Shown here piece by piece: positions 1 through 9,500 of a stretch of 64,000 bases of DNA (positions within the stretch are counted from its first letter, which is position 1; the number at the start of each line of letters is the position of its first letter). The notes below the pieces were generated by a model. The model was given only the letters and a program-made list of their open reading frames with translations, was not told the origin of the DNA and made no database searches. The stretch is from the NCBI GenBank assembly GCA_026707945.1, contig JAPOVV010000115.1:186001-250000 (forward strand), in the 5' to 3' direction. A program made the translations under genes and the position numbers. This stretch comes from Gammaproteobacteria bacterium. Its GTDB lineage: Bacteria; Pseudomonadota; Gammaproteobacteria; Pseudomonadales; Azotimanducaceae.

Positions 1-350
1 CCAATACCAGGAAGATCGAGTAAGTCGACTAGAGAATTCGGCACGTGTCCGGCATGTTCCTTTACGACTTTTTGAGCCGCAGCGTGTAGCAGTCGAGCGC
101 GGCGGTAGTAGCCAAGACCGGTCCAGAGACTCAACACGTCATCGATAGGGGCACTAGCTAGTGAATCGACGGTCGGCAGGTTCGATATGAATCGTTCGAA
201 GTAAGGGATCACGGTTTGTGCTTGGGTTTGTTGAAGCATGATTTCAGCTACCCACACACGGTATGGCGTGCGTTCGCGTTGCCAAGGAAGATCTTTTCGT
301 CCATGTCGCTTAGCCCACGCTAATACTCTTTGTGCAAACCAATCGGACAT
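1..350 (-). CDS. mutY: MutY A/G-specific adenine DNA glycosylase, N-terminal part (cut by window edge)
   Basis: Reading the minus strand from an ATG at 350 gives about 116 residues with no stop before the window edge. The start reads MSDWFAQRVLAWAKRHGRKD and continues through LPWQ, TPYRVWVAEIMLQQTQ, VIPYFERF and LWTGLGYYRRARLLH to LPGIG at the edge. These are the N-terminal catalytic region and the helix-hairpin-helix of MutY, which removes adenine mispaired with 8-oxoguanine. The iron-sulfur cysteines and the C-terminal 8-oxoG recognition domain lie outside the window. It diverges from the small ORF at 438. The identity is secure for what is visible; the integrity of the rest is unknown. Confidence 0.93.
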   Translation of the reverse strand, partial: MSDWFAQRVLAWAKRHGRKDLPWQRERTPYRVWVAEIMLQQTQAQTVIPYFERFISNLPTVDSLASAPIDDVLSLWTGLGYYRRARLLHAAAQKVVKEHAGHVPNSLVDLLDLPGI

Positions 351-437
351 TTATGTTCTCATTCAATAACGGACGCGATAGGAAAAAGCATTCGATAATT
401 TGAAATTGAACTCCCTGACCTGGATGATTTTCGTTAC

Positions 438-830
438 GTGACAGTTGAGAGCTGGGACCCATCCGCCACTGGCTTAACGTCGAGCCATCGTGACATTTTG
501 AATCAAGTCGTCACGCAAATCGAAAAACGTGCCCTTGAGCTCGGCGACACTGAACAAGCATTTCTAAGACCAGTCATGCTACTTGACGCCGACGAATGGC
601 GGTCGTTCGTTTCGAGAGAAACAGACGAGTCAATCGAAGCATGGATCAAAGTGCTCACATTGATCGAACGTGACTTTAGTGGCTTCGAGGCTGGAAGTCG
701 ATCTCCCGTCCTGACACTGATAAAGGTCCTAAAGTCGCGAAACGCGTTACCAGACGGTTTGTTTGCTTGGATCAAGTCGCATACGCGGAATCGATTTCTG
801 CCGTATGGAAGCCTTGCAGATCGCCTCTAG
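438..830 (+). CDS. Hypothetical protein, 130 aa, not recognised
   Basis: This is an open frame starting with GTG, without a convincing Shine-Dalgarno sequence, lying between divergent mutY and hisB on the same strand as hisB. The product is soluble and mixed in composition: an N-terminal segment predicted helical by eye, then LRPVMLLDADEW, then a tryptophan-containing C-terminal half ending near FAWIKSHTRNRFLPYG. There is no signal peptide, membrane segment or known motif. I do not recognise the family. Its position 49 bases before hisB makes co-transcription with hisBA possible. It could still be a chance ORF, but the opposite strand offers nothing better. Confidence 0.5.
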   Translation: MTVESWDPSATGLTSSHRDILNQVVTQIEKRALELGDTEQAFLRPVMLLDADEWRSFVSRETDESIEAWIKVLTLIERDFSGFEAGSRSPVLTLIKVLKSRNALPDGLFAWIKSHTRNRFLPYGSLADRL

Positions 831-879
831 TGTACGAACGTCCTTAAAATCGCTGCACTTTATCTAAAACACTGCACAC

Positions 880-1467
880 GTGTCCCGCTCCGCGCAAGTC
901 AGCCGAAATACGCTCGAGACCAGAATCACCGTCAAGCTAGAGTTGGACGGACACGGTGAAGCGCAGTTGAACACCGGGCTGCCTTTCTTTGAGCACATGC
1001 TGGAACAGATTGCTCGACATGGCTTGTTCAACATTTCGATTACAGCGCAGGGAGATTTGGATGTAGATGCTCACCATACCGTTGAAGACATCGGTATTAC
1101 GTTGGGGCAAGCATTCGCGGAAGCGACAGAGGATAAGTCAGGTTTAACGCGTTATGGCCATTCATATGTGCCCCTAGACGAAGCCTTGTCTCGGGTTGTC
1201 GTTGACGTGTCGGGTAGACCGGGGTTGACGTATCACGTCGAGTTTGTTCGACCTCGTATTTCTGACTTCGACGTAGATTTGTTCCGCGAGTTCTTTCAAG
1301 GATTCGTGAATCATGCCCTCGTGACGTTGCACATCGACAATCTCAAGGGCATAAACGCACACCATCAAGCTGAGACGATTTTTAAAGCGTTTGGGCGAGC
1401 GTTACGCATGGCAACGAATGTAGATGCAGAGGTTCAAGGTACGCCCTCGACCAAGGGTTCTCTGTGA
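880..1467 (+). CDS. hisB: Imidazoleglycerol-phosphate dehydratase HisB
   Basis: This is a monofunctional HisB of 195 aa, the usual size, starting at GTG. It dehydrates imidazole glycerol phosphate to imidazole acetol phosphate in histidine biosynthesis. Visible family motifs are LPFFEHML near residue 35, the metal-binding HHTVEDIGI near residue 66, [24 protein letters not shown] and the second metal motif [20 protein letters not shown]. Its end overlaps hisA by the four bases GTGA, so the two are translationally coupled. In most gammaproteobacterial his operons hisH sits between these two genes; it is absent here. Confidence 0.97.
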   Translation: MSRSAQVSRNTLETRITVKLELDGHGEAQLNTGLPFFEHMLEQIARHGLFNISITAQGDLDVDAHHTVEDIGITLGQAFAEATEDKSGLTRYGHSYVPLDEALSRVVVDVSGRPGLTYHVEFVRPRISDFDVDLFREFFQGFVNHALVTLHIDNLKGINAHHQAETIFKAFGRALRMATNVDAEVQGTPSTKGSL

Positions 1468-2204
1468 TCCTGATTCCAGCGATCGATTTACATGACGGTC
1501 AGTGCGTGCAGCTGAAGCGTGGTTTGTTAGATACGGCGACGATTTATGAGAACGATGCGGGACGGTTAGCATCGCATTGGATCGATGAAGGCGCGGAACG
1601 TATTCACGTGGTTGATCTTGACGGTGCGTTTTCAGGCCGATCTGAAAATAGTACGAGCGTACAAGCCATCATCGACGCTGCAGGCGATACGCCTGTACAA
1701 CTAGGAGGCGGTATTCGTTCGGAGGACGCGGTGTCGACCTGGATAGATGCAGGAGTCTCACAAGTTTGCATCGGTACTCAAGCAATCGAGGATGTGGATT
1801 TTTTTACCTCCGTGGCGAATCGGTTTCCTGATCAGATCATCCTTGCACTTGACGCTAGGGGTGGATTCGTCTCAACACGCGGATGGAAGACAACTACGAA
1901 TGTGTCGGTTCCGGACGTGCTGGAAATTTGTGCTGAATTACCGTTGTTTGCTTTGGTGTTTACTGACATTGAAAGCGACGGCATGATGACGGGCGTCAAT
2001 CTCAAACGCACTGAACAGGTCTTGGCTGCGACCGACATTCCGGTAATAGCGTCTGGTGGGGTTAAGGGGATACTTGATTTAGAGCGCTTGAGAGATCTTC
2101 GCGTCCGTGAGAAACGTTTATTCGGTGCGATTAGCGGTAGTGCTTTGTATGAGCGAGTTTTGGACTTTAGACGAGGAGTATTGGTACTCAGAACCGGTCT
2201 TTAA
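1464..2204 (+). CDS. hisA: HisA phosphoribosylformimino-5-aminoimidazole carboxamide ribotide isomerase
   Basis: This 246-aa TIM-barrel isomerase starts at the GTG that overlaps the hisB stop. It catalyses the ProFAR to PRFAR step of histidine synthesis. The start [17 protein letters not shown] carries the first catalytic Asp, and [31 protein letters not shown] and [13 protein letters not shown] (second catalytic Asp) follow in the expected order. ASGGV forms part of the phosphate-binding site. No hisF follows; the next gene is an unrelated lipoprotein after about 150 bases. HisF, which also has a TIM-barrel, is a less likely identity because DLHDGQ and the DGMMTG loop are HisA-like. Confidence 0.94.
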   Translation: MILIPAIDLHDGQCVQLKRGLLDTATIYENDAGRLASHWIDEGAERIHVVDLDGAFSGRSENSTSVQAIIDAAGDTPVQLGGGIRSEDAVSTWIDAGVSQVCIGTQAIEDVDFFTSVANRFPDQIILALDARGGFVSTRGWKTTTNVSVPDVLEICAELPLFALVFTDIESDGMMTGVNLKRTEQVLAATDIPVIASGGVKGILDLERLRDLRVREKRLFGAISGSALYERVLDFRRGVLVLRTGL

Positions 2205-2226
2205 ACAGCCAAATTTACTTCATAAC

Positions 2227-2244
2227 ATGTCATTAAGCTGACAT
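2227..2244. repeat. 6-bp inverted repeat in the hisA-lipoprotein gap
   Basis: ATGTCA at 2227-2232 and TGACAT at 2239-2244 form a perfect 6-bp inverted repeat around a 6-base spacer, about 110 bases before the lipoprotein gene. It may be an operator or a weak hairpin after hisA. No T-tract follows, so a classical terminator is unlikely. Confidence 0.3.
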
Positions 2245-2352
2245 ATATCAGACATAAAACTTTCACACTGTAGACCTAGAGTTACCCGCGACCAAAGTGC
2301 GACGATCGACAACCTTGGTCAATGCATCTTGAGCTGAAATCTAGGAGTATCG

Positions 2353-3921
2353 GTGCTCTGCACGGGAATTCTTAATCGCGTTGGTCTAATCGCGTCCAAC
2401 ATACTTTTTTTAATCCTGCAAGCGTGTGGTGGAGGCGGTAGCAATATCGCACTAGATTCCATACAGCCGCCGACCTTCCCACCCGCGACACCAACGACGC
2501 CTACTGTATCTAACCCATGCGCGTCATATTCAGAACACGGTATCACGCGACAAGGTCAGGTCGATGGCGTCAACTGTGTGTATTCGTCACTGTTTGTAAG
2601 TGAGGATTCACCATTGAGTGTAGATCTCACTATCCCATCAATCAAGGGCTTACATATTTTCGAGGCGACGCTGCAAGTTGGGGAAGACGTTGATACGGGA
2701 GAACCTCCGGACGGTCCGACGTTAACGATTGACGCTGGAAACACGTTGGTCTGGATCAATAAAGACGACTATCTCCTGATCACTCGAGGCTCGAAGATTC
2801 AAGCAAAAGGCAACTCCTCTGCGCCAATCACTTTGACAGGATACGAAGACGCCGTCTCCGATACGGCCGCGTTCGACGACGTGCAACTATGGGGTGGCGT
2901 CGTCATCAACGGCAGAGGGATATCGAACAAATGTAGCGACGATCAACGCGCCAACCACACCTGCCATATCCAGTCGGAAGGAAAGCCGAGTCACTATGGT
3001 GGAAACGACAATGCGGACAACTCAGGTTCGCTTACTTATGTCATCATCAAGCACTCAGGTTCGGAAGCGGCGCCTGGGGACGAGCTAAACGGACTAACGC
3101 TTAACGCTGTGGGTAGTGGCACGACAATTGAGAACATTCAGGTCTATTCGACGTTTGATGATGGTGTCGAGTTCTTCGGCGGCGCGGTTTCCGTTACGAA
3201 CCTGATCGCGCTTTACGTCAACGATGACTCAATTGACTACGCAGATGGCTGGGTGGGGTCAGTAAATAACGCTCTGATCATCCACCACCGCGACGGCGGC
3301 AACCGATGCGTCGAAGCCGATAACCAGGGAAGTGTTTTCGACGCACAGCCTCATACGAACGCGACGATCAACAACATGACGTGCGTCACGTCGGGTTCGG
3401 ATAGTGCGAAAGGCGGAGGATTGGGCACCCACGGCGATTCTGAGGGAATCTTGTTACGACGCGGCGTCATGTCAACGATCAATAACAGTATCGTGGTTGA
3501 CTTATACGCGAACGAAAAAGGCGTCAACGGTAACGAGTGTCTCGAACTAGACGGAGCCGAAACACGTATTCACGCGCAGACCGGAGCAACAAGCATCAAT
3601 AGCACTGTTATTGCGTGTGACGAGGTGGCTAAAGACTCTTTACCGAACGGCACAAGCGTCGCAGCTTGGTTTCAGGGGGGTACGAATAACCTAGCGATTC
3701 ACGGAAATGGCGATGCTGCGCTTGATGCTGACATTCGGTTACTGACAGGTTTCTACACGGCGACCAATTTCTCTGACGCAGGGGGTGAAGCTTTCACGAT
3801 TACGCCTGCGAATGGCGCTAGCCATATCGGTGCAGTTACACGTGCCAATGATTGGACGGAAGGATGGGCGATCTGTCTTCGCGCACGCGCGTCGGAAGCC
3901 TGCGGTCCTTGGTTTCTCTAA
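2353..3921 (+). CDS. Surface or periplasmic lipoprotein with a beta-helix-like fold, partner of the downstream TonB receptor
   Basis: This 522-aa protein starts at GTG. A hydrophobic N-terminal stretch ends in a lipobox, LILQACGGGG, so the mature protein probably begins at that Cys and is lipidated. A Pro/Thr-rich linker follows. The main body is rich in Asn, Asp and Gly with evenly spaced beta turns: TLTIDAGNTLVW, LWGGVVINGRG, YGGNDNADNSGSLTYVIIKH, DDGVEFFGGAV and DDSIDYADGWVG. These match proteins I know from Alteromonas- and Caulobacter-like bacteria that sit beside TonB-dependent receptors and look like right-handed beta-helices. Several Cys are present in the mature part. It ends 34 bases before the receptor gene, so the two are probably one operon that binds and imports an unknown substrate. 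Confidence 0.75.
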   Translation: MLCTGILNRVGLIASNILFLILQACGGGGSNIALDSIQPPTFPPATPTTPTVSNPCASYSEHGITRQGQVDGVNCVYSSLFVSEDSPLSVDLTIPSIKGLHIFEATLQVGEDVDTGEPPDGPTLTIDAGNTLVWINKDDYLLITRGSKIQAKGNSSAPITLTGYEDAVSDTAAFDDVQLWGGVVINGRGISNKCSDDQRANHTCHIQSEGKPSHYGGNDNADNSGSLTYVIIKHSGSEAAPGDELNGLTLNAVGSGTTIENIQVYSTFDDGVEFFGGAVSVTNLIALYVNDDSIDYADGWVGSVNNALIIHHRDGGNRCVEADNQGSVFDAQPHTNATINNMTCVTSGSDSAKGGGLGTHGDSEGILLRRGVMSTINNSIVVDLYANEKGVNGNECLELDGAETRIHAQTGATSINSTVIACDEVAKDSLPNGTSVAAWFQGGTNNLAIHGNGDAALDADIRLLTGFYTATNFSDAGGEAFTITPANGASHIGAVTRANDWTEGWAICLRARASEACGPWFL

Positions 3922-3955
3922 CCCGTCATTTCTCTTTTAGATCAAACGGAACACG

Positions 3956-6700
3956 ATGAACCAATTCCAGGGAAACAAGCTCGACTCGATGTTGAGATGG
4001 TCGGCAATGTGTTCATTTCTCGCGTTCACCATGGTGAATGCCCAAGAGCAGACTGAGCAAACCGAATCTGAAGCCGAAAAGCTGACAGTAGCGCAACAGC
4101 AAATCGAGGAGTTGATTGTCATGGGCCAGAACAGTGAATCGGAAACGGACGTTGAGTCGGAGAGGATCCTTCTTGATGTCCAAGCCGAATTTGTAGATTC
4201 AGAATTTATCGCAAGAGTCGGCGATAGTGACGCGGCTGCTCTACTAAGACGTGTGCCAGGCTTGACGTTAGCGCAAGGCAAGTTCGTTTACGTTCGTGGG
4301 TTAGGTGAGCGCTACTCAAGCGCTCAGCTTAACGGCTCGTCAGTGCCTTCACCCGACATCACGCGGAATGTCATCCCGCTCGACATATTCCCTGCCGACA
4401 TCATCGATTCGATGAAAGTTCAGAAAGGTTATTCGCCTGAACTGAGTGCGTCGTTCGGCGGTGGGAATGTGGATATTCGGACTAAACGAGTTCCAGAGAC
4501 TGGATTGTTTCACGTCGAGTTTAAGACTGGGACCAATTCGGGAAGTGGCGATAGTCTGAGGTATCCGGGTGGCGGGGATGATGCATTCGGCGTTGACGAT
4601 GGGACGCGTGCTCTATCACCAATGATCTTCCAAGCGATTGATAGCTATCGAGGCTCGTTGTCCCCCGTCACGATTCTGCGTTCCGCTGCGAATGGTCAGT
4701 CCATCGGGAGCATTGACGTGGCGAAAGACGCTAACCGTCAACTAGCCACGATGCTAAATCGTAGTCTTGACTTTACCGCTCATCAGACAGCGCTTGATAT
4801 TCAAGGCGAACTATTGGCCGGCTATCGGTACTACATCACGGACCGTTTTGACATCGGCTTTTTAGCGTTAGGTTCGTACTCCAATGACGAACGTAATCGC
4901 GATCGCATCGTCAGAAGGTTCTCGAATCCAACGACAGATTTCGCCGAGTCATTGAGAACCACTCACGAAGTCAATATCACCAGTTCATTGAACTTCGGGA
5001 TTCGCTTCACGGACGATCATGAATTGGGATCCATTCTCCTTTTGCTGCGCAATACAGAAGACGATGCGACGAGTACGCGTACTTGCTCACAAGGTCAATT
5101 CAACGACTGCTTTGACGAATCGAGTCCCGTCCAAGGACGCATTTTTGATATGCGTTACGAGCAACGGGAAATGTTGATGCACCAATTCAACGGTAAGCAC
5201 ACGATTGGCGACGAGACGCTTGACTGGCTTCCAGAGTTCATGGAGTTGGCAAGAGACGCAAACATCGCCTGGTACTACACCTTTGCAACTGCTGAAACTG
5301 CATTACCGCATGAAGTGTCGATTAGCGGGCAGGAAAGGCTGTTGGGTCCAAACGGCGAAGCTATCAATTTTTCCGTTCGCACGACCGCTACATCTGGGGA
5401 ATTTCGTTATTCCAATTTGAGTGATGAGATCGAAACCTTCGGTTGGGACATGACGTTGCCGTTTTTCCAGGGCAGTATGAGCGTCGAGTTTTCTGGCGGT
5501 TACGACTATCTATACAAGTCACGCAACTACCGACAAACCTCGCTTGGTCTTGGATCATCAATTCCGGGATTTAACGCCATTAGTTCGAATTCACCGTCGG
5601 AAGTATTTTCAGATGCCAACATCCTGAATCCGAGGTACGGTATGGAGTTAATCGTTGGCATTGGCGCGTTTGGATCTGAGAGTTACATTGCGGATCAGGT
5701 CGTCGAAGCCGGTTACGGCAAGATTGACGTACTTATCGATGAAACTTGGCGACTTTCCGGTGGTGTTCGATCGGAGTTTTTCGAGCAAACCGTGTTACCA
5801 GTTGACTACCTGCAATACGACTCAAGGCGACTTGATGTCGATGGGTATTCTCGATTGGAGACGGAAGATGTATATCCAAGTGCGGCGCTTACCTATATCC
5901 GACCCGGTTTGTGGGCGGACGAGTTCCAGCTTCGGGCGGGCATATCACATACAGTAGCCCGGCCAGACATACGAGAGATGTCTGCGTCGACGTATATTGA
6001 TCCGTTGACCGAAGCGCGTGTACGCGGTAATCCAAATTTGATCGTTAGTGATTTGACCAATCTTGATTTGCGCGGCGAATGGTTCTGGTCAAACAACGAT
6101 TTGTTTTCCGTCTCTCTTTTTTTCAAGGACATTGCTAATCCCATCGAAACGGTGCAAGGCGGGGCAACCGAGGACAACATTCGCTTCAACTTCGTAAATG
6201 CAGATAACGCCGAAGTATTTGGCGTCGAAATTGAGTGGAAGAAGACCCTTGACTTTCTATCAGAATGGGGAGAGTGGACTGATACACTGTATTTCGCGGG
6301 TAACACGACGCTCAGCGATTCGGAAATTTACATACCGGTCGGACACGGAGTAGGTGACATTACGAACGAGCGTAGGGCGATGACCCAACAATCACCCTGG
6401 GTTCTGAACCTGCAGGTTGGGTTCGATGCGTTGAATCTAAAGCACTCGGGTACGGTTGTGTACAACGCATTCGGGAAACGCGTCTTCTTTGCTGGAATTA
6501 GTGGACAACCCGACGGCTATGAGCAACCGTTCAATTCACTGGACTTCGTATATACGTACTACCCGACCGAGAATTTGTCCTTCAAACTACGTGTGCGGAA
6601 CATCTTGGGATCGTTTGTTGAGGTCACACAAGGTGACGTCAGCTTGATTGAGCAAAACGTCGGTACGTCTGTATTACTCAACGCCAAATGGGAGCTGTAG
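3956..6700 (+). CDS. TonB-dependent outer-membrane receptor
   Basis: This 914-aa protein begins with a signal peptide ending near MVNAQ, followed by a Glu/Gln-rich stretch and a TonB-box-like IEELIVMG. The plug domain follows: DAAALLRRVPGLTLAQGKFV, YVRGLGERYSSAQLNGSSVP and SASFGGGNVDIRTKRVP. The remaining roughly 650 residues alternate polar and aromatic residues as in a 22-strand barrel. It ends NAKWEL, with Leu instead of the usual terminal Phe. A short extracellular loop holds TCSQGQFNDCFDE, a likely disulfide. The family imports siderophores, vitamins, glycans or peptides using TonB energy; the substrate cannot be assigned. The lipoprotein gene upstream likely encodes a substrate-binding partner. 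Confidence 0.92.
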   Translation: MNQFQGNKLDSMLRWSAMCSFLAFTMVNAQEQTEQTESEAEKLTVAQQQIEELIVMGQNSESETDVESERILLDVQAEFVDSEFIARVGDSDAAALLRRVPGLTLAQGKFVYVRGLGERYSSAQLNGSSVPSPDITRNVIPLDIFPADIIDSMKVQKGYSPELSASFGGGNVDIRTKRVPETGLFHVEFKTGTNSGSGDSLRYPGGGDDAFGVDDGTRALSPMIFQAIDSYRGSLSPVTILRSAANGQSIGSIDVAKDANRQLATMLNRSLDFTAHQTALDIQGELLAGYRYYITDRFDIGFLALGSYSNDERNRDRIVRRFSNPTTDFAESLRTTHEVNITSSLNFGIRFTDDHELGSILLLLRNTEDDATSTRTCSQGQFNDCFDESSPVQGRIFDMRYEQREMLMHQFNGKHTIGDETLDWLPEFMELARDANIAWYYTFATAETALPHEVSISGQERLLGPNGEAINFSVRTTATSGEFRYSNLSDEIETFGWDMTLPFFQGSMSVEFSGGYDYLYKSRNYRQTSLGLGSSIPGFNAISSNSPSEVFSDANILNPRYGMELIVGIGAFGSESYIADQVVEAGYGKIDVLIDETWRLSGGVRSEFFEQTVLPVDYLQYDSRRLDVDGYSRLETEDVYPSAALTYIRPGLWADEFQLRAGISHTVARPDIREMSASTYIDPLTEARVRGNPNLIVSDLTNLDLRGEWFWSNNDLFSVSLFFKDIANPIETVQGGATEDNIRFNFVNADNAEVFGVEIEWKKTLDFLSEWGEWTDTLYFAGNTTLSDSEIYIPVGHGVGDITNERRAMTQQSPWVLNLQVGFDALNLKHSGTVVYNAFGKRVFFAGISGQPDGYEQPFNSLDFVYTYYPTENLSFKLRVRNILGSFVEVTQGDVSLIEQNVGTSVLLNAKWEL

Positions 6701-6709
6701 GGATCGGGG

Positions 6710-7864
6710 TTAAGGACTATCAAACCAGCGTAACGGATCCGTAGGTTCGTTACGCACTCTGATCTCAAAGTAGAGACCGGTGGCGTCTTCCGACCCGCCT
6801 TTCCCCACTGTCCCGATTGTTTCTCCTGCTTCGACGGGCTCGGTAGCTTGTTTCAACAAGCTAGCGCAATGTGCGTATATTGCTATGAGTTCGTCGCCGT
6901 GATCGATGATCATCGTGTTACCGTAGCCTTCAAACCACTCGGCGAATAAAACCGTACCTCCGGCGATCGCTGTGATAGGTTCACCCTGATTCGCTTCGAT
7001 TACGATGCCTTCTGACCGAATACGCCCATCTGCGCGTAGTGCTCCGAAGCGCTGGCGGACTTCGCCTACTACCGGCCAGTTTTGCATGCCGCCATGAGAC
7101 GCTGGTGTTACTGCGGGTCCAGTATGAGTTACTACCGGCGCACGCGCGGCAATCAATTGACTAAGTCGCTCGCGCTCTCTGACGAGTTGAACGAGATCTC
7201 GATCAAGGGCATCGATTTCGGTCTGCAGTTGACGATTCAATGCGCCAAGACGTGTGCTTCGACTTTGAAGAGCCTCAGCGTTAGCGTTGTAGTCGCGCTC
7301 CGTGGAATCGAAGACAAGTCGTGAATTTCTCGCGTCAACAATTAACCGTTCAAGGGTTACGAGATGTTGCTCGAGTTCACTAATCTGGATATCCAGCTGC
7401 TTTACGAAATAACGGTGATAGTGGTATAGTCGGTCGACCTTCAGTGGATCGCTTTGAACGATCAGCATCGTTAGAGGGTTACGCGCCTTCAGTTGTTGAG
7501 ATGTCACGGTGTTCCATACGAGCTCTGTCGTTTTTCGGTCCCGTAGGTCGGCGTATGAACGAACTTTCGCGGTATTCTCCGACAGTGTTTGTTCGGACTG
7601 CTTCAGGTTTTCTTCCAACGTACGATGAAGCACCTGCAATCGATCGCGCTCTTCTTCAACCGCAGCAATTTGACGCCTCAAGTCGGCACGTTCACGATCC
7701 TTACTCGCACGTAACGACTGTTTTGTTGAGATCTCATTCTCGATTTGTTCGAACTTCCTATCCGGTTCGGACGCCTCTTGACCAAACGCTAAGGAGTGCG
7801 GCACAAGACACAAAGAGCATGCGCTCATCAACACACAAATTCGAATGCGACAGTGCACGCTCAA
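6710..7864 (-). CDS. envC: Murein hydrolase activator EnvC-like protein (degenerate LytM domain)
   Basis: This 384-aa protein has an N-terminal export signal, a long charged coiled coil at about residues 30-240, and a C-terminal LytM/M23 domain (VVGEVRQRFG, GIVIEANQGEPITAIAGGTV, GYGNTMIIDHGDELIAIYAH, GETIGTVGK). Zinc ligands are missing: RSEGIVI replaces the H-x(n)-D region and LYFEIR replaces LHFEIR. This is the mark of EnvC, which activates the division amidases AmiA and AmiB rather than cutting peptidoglycan. The start is TTG overlapping the gpmI stop (TTGA). This start supplies the two arginines before the hydrophobic signal core, which the later ATG at 7828 would lose. It converges with the receptor gene 9 bases away. 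Confidence 0.88.
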   Translation of the reverse strand: MSVHCRIRICVLMSACSLCLVPHSLAFGQEASEPDRKFEQIENEISTKQSLRASKDRERADLRRQIAAVEEERDRLQVLHRTLEENLKQSEQTLSENTAKVRSYADLRDRKTTELVWNTVTSQQLKARNPLTMLIVQSDPLKVDRLYHYHRYFVKQLDIQISELEQHLVTLERLIVDARNSRLVFDSTERDYNANAEALQSRSTRLGALNRQLQTEIDALDRDLVQLVRERERLSQLIAARAPVVTHTGPAVTPASHGGMQNWPVVGEVRQRFGALRADGRIRSEGIVIEANQGEPITAIAGGTVLFAEWFEGYGNTMIIDHGDELIAIYAHCASLLKQATEPVEAGETIGTVGKGGSEDATGLYFEIRVRNEPTDPLRWFDSP

Positions 7865-9399
7865 TAGAGAAGTGATCGCCCAGTCATCGCCGTTGGTTGC
7901 TCGATACCCATCAACGCAAGAATCGTAGGGGCAACATCCTCTAAACCCCCAGAAGGTTGGATCCGTTTTGCGCTACTACCCACATAAATAAACGGTACTA
8001 CACCTGTTGTATGTGCTGTGTGAGGTTGCTCGGTAGCTGCGTTCACCATTTCTTCAGCGTTCCCGTGATCTGCCGTGATGAGACAGTATGAGTTTGTTTC
8101 GAGCGTGACATCGGTGAGGTCTTTTAGGCATTCATCGATGCATTCGACCGCACGAATGGCCGCGTCAAAATCGCCTGTGTGACCAACCATATCGGCGTTT
8201 GCAAGGTTGCAGACAATCAGGTCGAATCGTGATGCTCGAATCGCTGACTCGATTTCACCAGTCACTTCGCGCGCGCTCATTTCCGGTTGTAAATCGTATG
8301 TGGCAACTTTTGGCGATGGAATAATGCGACGTGACTCACCTAGGTATTGGGCTTCTGAGCCGCCTGAGAAGAAATATGTAACGTGCGCATATTTTTCGGT
8401 TTCGGCGATGCGGAGTTGCGTCTTTTGCGCGTCTGCAAGTACGGACGCCAAAGTGTCTTGTAAATCTACAGGCTCAAACGCAACACTGACCTGCTTGACA
8501 CGACTACTACCACGAGAGATATCATCGGCGTATGGTGCTAAGCAAACCAAATGGTTGATGTAAGGTCGAGTGGAACGAGGAAACGTACTCCCTTCGCGAT
8601 CATCGGTGAATGCTCGACAAATCTGGCGTACGCGGTCCGCTCGAAAATTCATGAACACTACGTCGTCGCCATCGCGTACGACTCGACCGGAGCCGATTTG
8701 AGTCGGAACGACGAACTCATCGGATTCGCCTCGTTCGTACGCACGATACAACGCATTTAAAGCATCGGGAGCTTGGAAACGCGCAACACCGCTGACGAAT
8801 AGGTCGTACGCGGTTTTGGTTCTATCCCAACGGTTGTCCCGGTCCATCGCGTAGTAACGCCCACTGATAGAAGCGATGGTGAAGCTACTTGAGGATTGCC
8901 TTAGTTGATCAGCGCGCTGAATCGAACTTTCTGCGCTTCGGGGTGGTGTATCACGTCCATCCAGAAAAGCGTGAAGCACAACGTCTCTATTCGCCGCGAG
9001 TGAGAGATCGATTAACGCGAAGATGTGTTCTTCATGGCTATGAACGCCACCGGGGGAAAGCAATCCGAAGATGTGAAGTGCTCCCGTTTCTGCAGAATTG
9101 ATGACGGCTTGAATCGCGGGATTTCGTCCAAAGGAACCGATTTTGATACTGTGGTCGATTCGGTTAAGGTCTTGTCGAACGATTCTGCCCGCGCCGATGG
9201 TGATGTGTCCGACCTCGGAATTACCCATTTGGCCTTCTGGTAACCCAACATGTTCGCCGCTACATTCGAGAAGTGCATGTGGATACTCACGCCACAATCG
9301 ATCCCACGTGGGCGTGTGCGCGTGAAAGATCGCATTAAATGCGGTCTCATCGCGATGTCCCCAACCATCCAGAATGACCAACAAGCAGGTTGGCTTCAT
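7861..9399 (-). CDS. gpmI: 2,3-bisphosphoglycerate-independent phosphoglycerate mutase
   Basis: The 512-aa length is typical of the family. It interconverts 3- and 2-phosphoglycerate in glycolysis and gluconeogenesis using two manganese ions. Visible are VILDGWG (first metal Asp), QMGNSEVGH with the nucleophilic Ser61, FLDGRDTPPRSAE, GRYYAMDRDNRWDRT, NLANADMVGHTGDF and ITADHGNAEEM, followed by AHTTGVVPF. All are expected catalytic or metal positions. It is followed by the overlapping envC, the same pair as in Escherichia coli, and diverges from the rhodanese-secB genes. Confidence 0.97.
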   Translation of the reverse strand: MKPTCLLVILDGWGHRDETAFNAIFHAHTPTWDRLWREYPHALLECSGEHVGLPEGQMGNSEVGHITIGAGRIVRQDLNRIDHSIKIGSFGRNPAIQAVINSAETGALHIFGLLSPGGVHSHEEHIFALIDLSLAANRDVVLHAFLDGRDTPPRSAESSIQRADQLRQSSSSFTIASISGRYYAMDRDNRWDRTKTAYDLFVSGVARFQAPDALNALYRAYERGESDEFVVPTQIGSGRVVRDGDDVVFMNFRADRVRQICRAFTDDREGSTFPRSTRPYINHLVCLAPYADDISRGSSRVKQVSVAFEPVDLQDTLASVLADAQKTQLRIAETEKYAHVTYFFSGGSEAQYLGESRRIIPSPKVATYDLQPEMSAREVTGEIESAIRASRFDLIVCNLANADMVGHTGDFDAAIRAVECIDECLKDLTDVTLETNSYCLITADHGNAEEMVNAATEQPHTAHTTGVVPFIYVGSSAKRIQPSGGLEDVAPTILALMGIEQPTAMTGRSLLY

Positions 9400-9455
9400 C
9401 GTCGTCGCCGTGTAAAAATCAGCGCGAAAGTGTAATTAGGCTTAAAGTCCAATCC

Positions 9456-9461
9456 TATAAT
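9456..9461 (+). promoter_or_regulatory. Candidate -10 element upstream of rhodanese-secB
   Basis: A perfect TATAAT lies 40 bases before the rhodanese start codon in the divergent gap with gpmI. No good TTGACA-like element lies 16-18 bases upstream, so this is a partial promoter match only. Confidence 0.35.
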
Positions 9462-9500
9462 TTTTTGCGAAACTTAGGTTATTTAGATTCGCTTTCCTAA

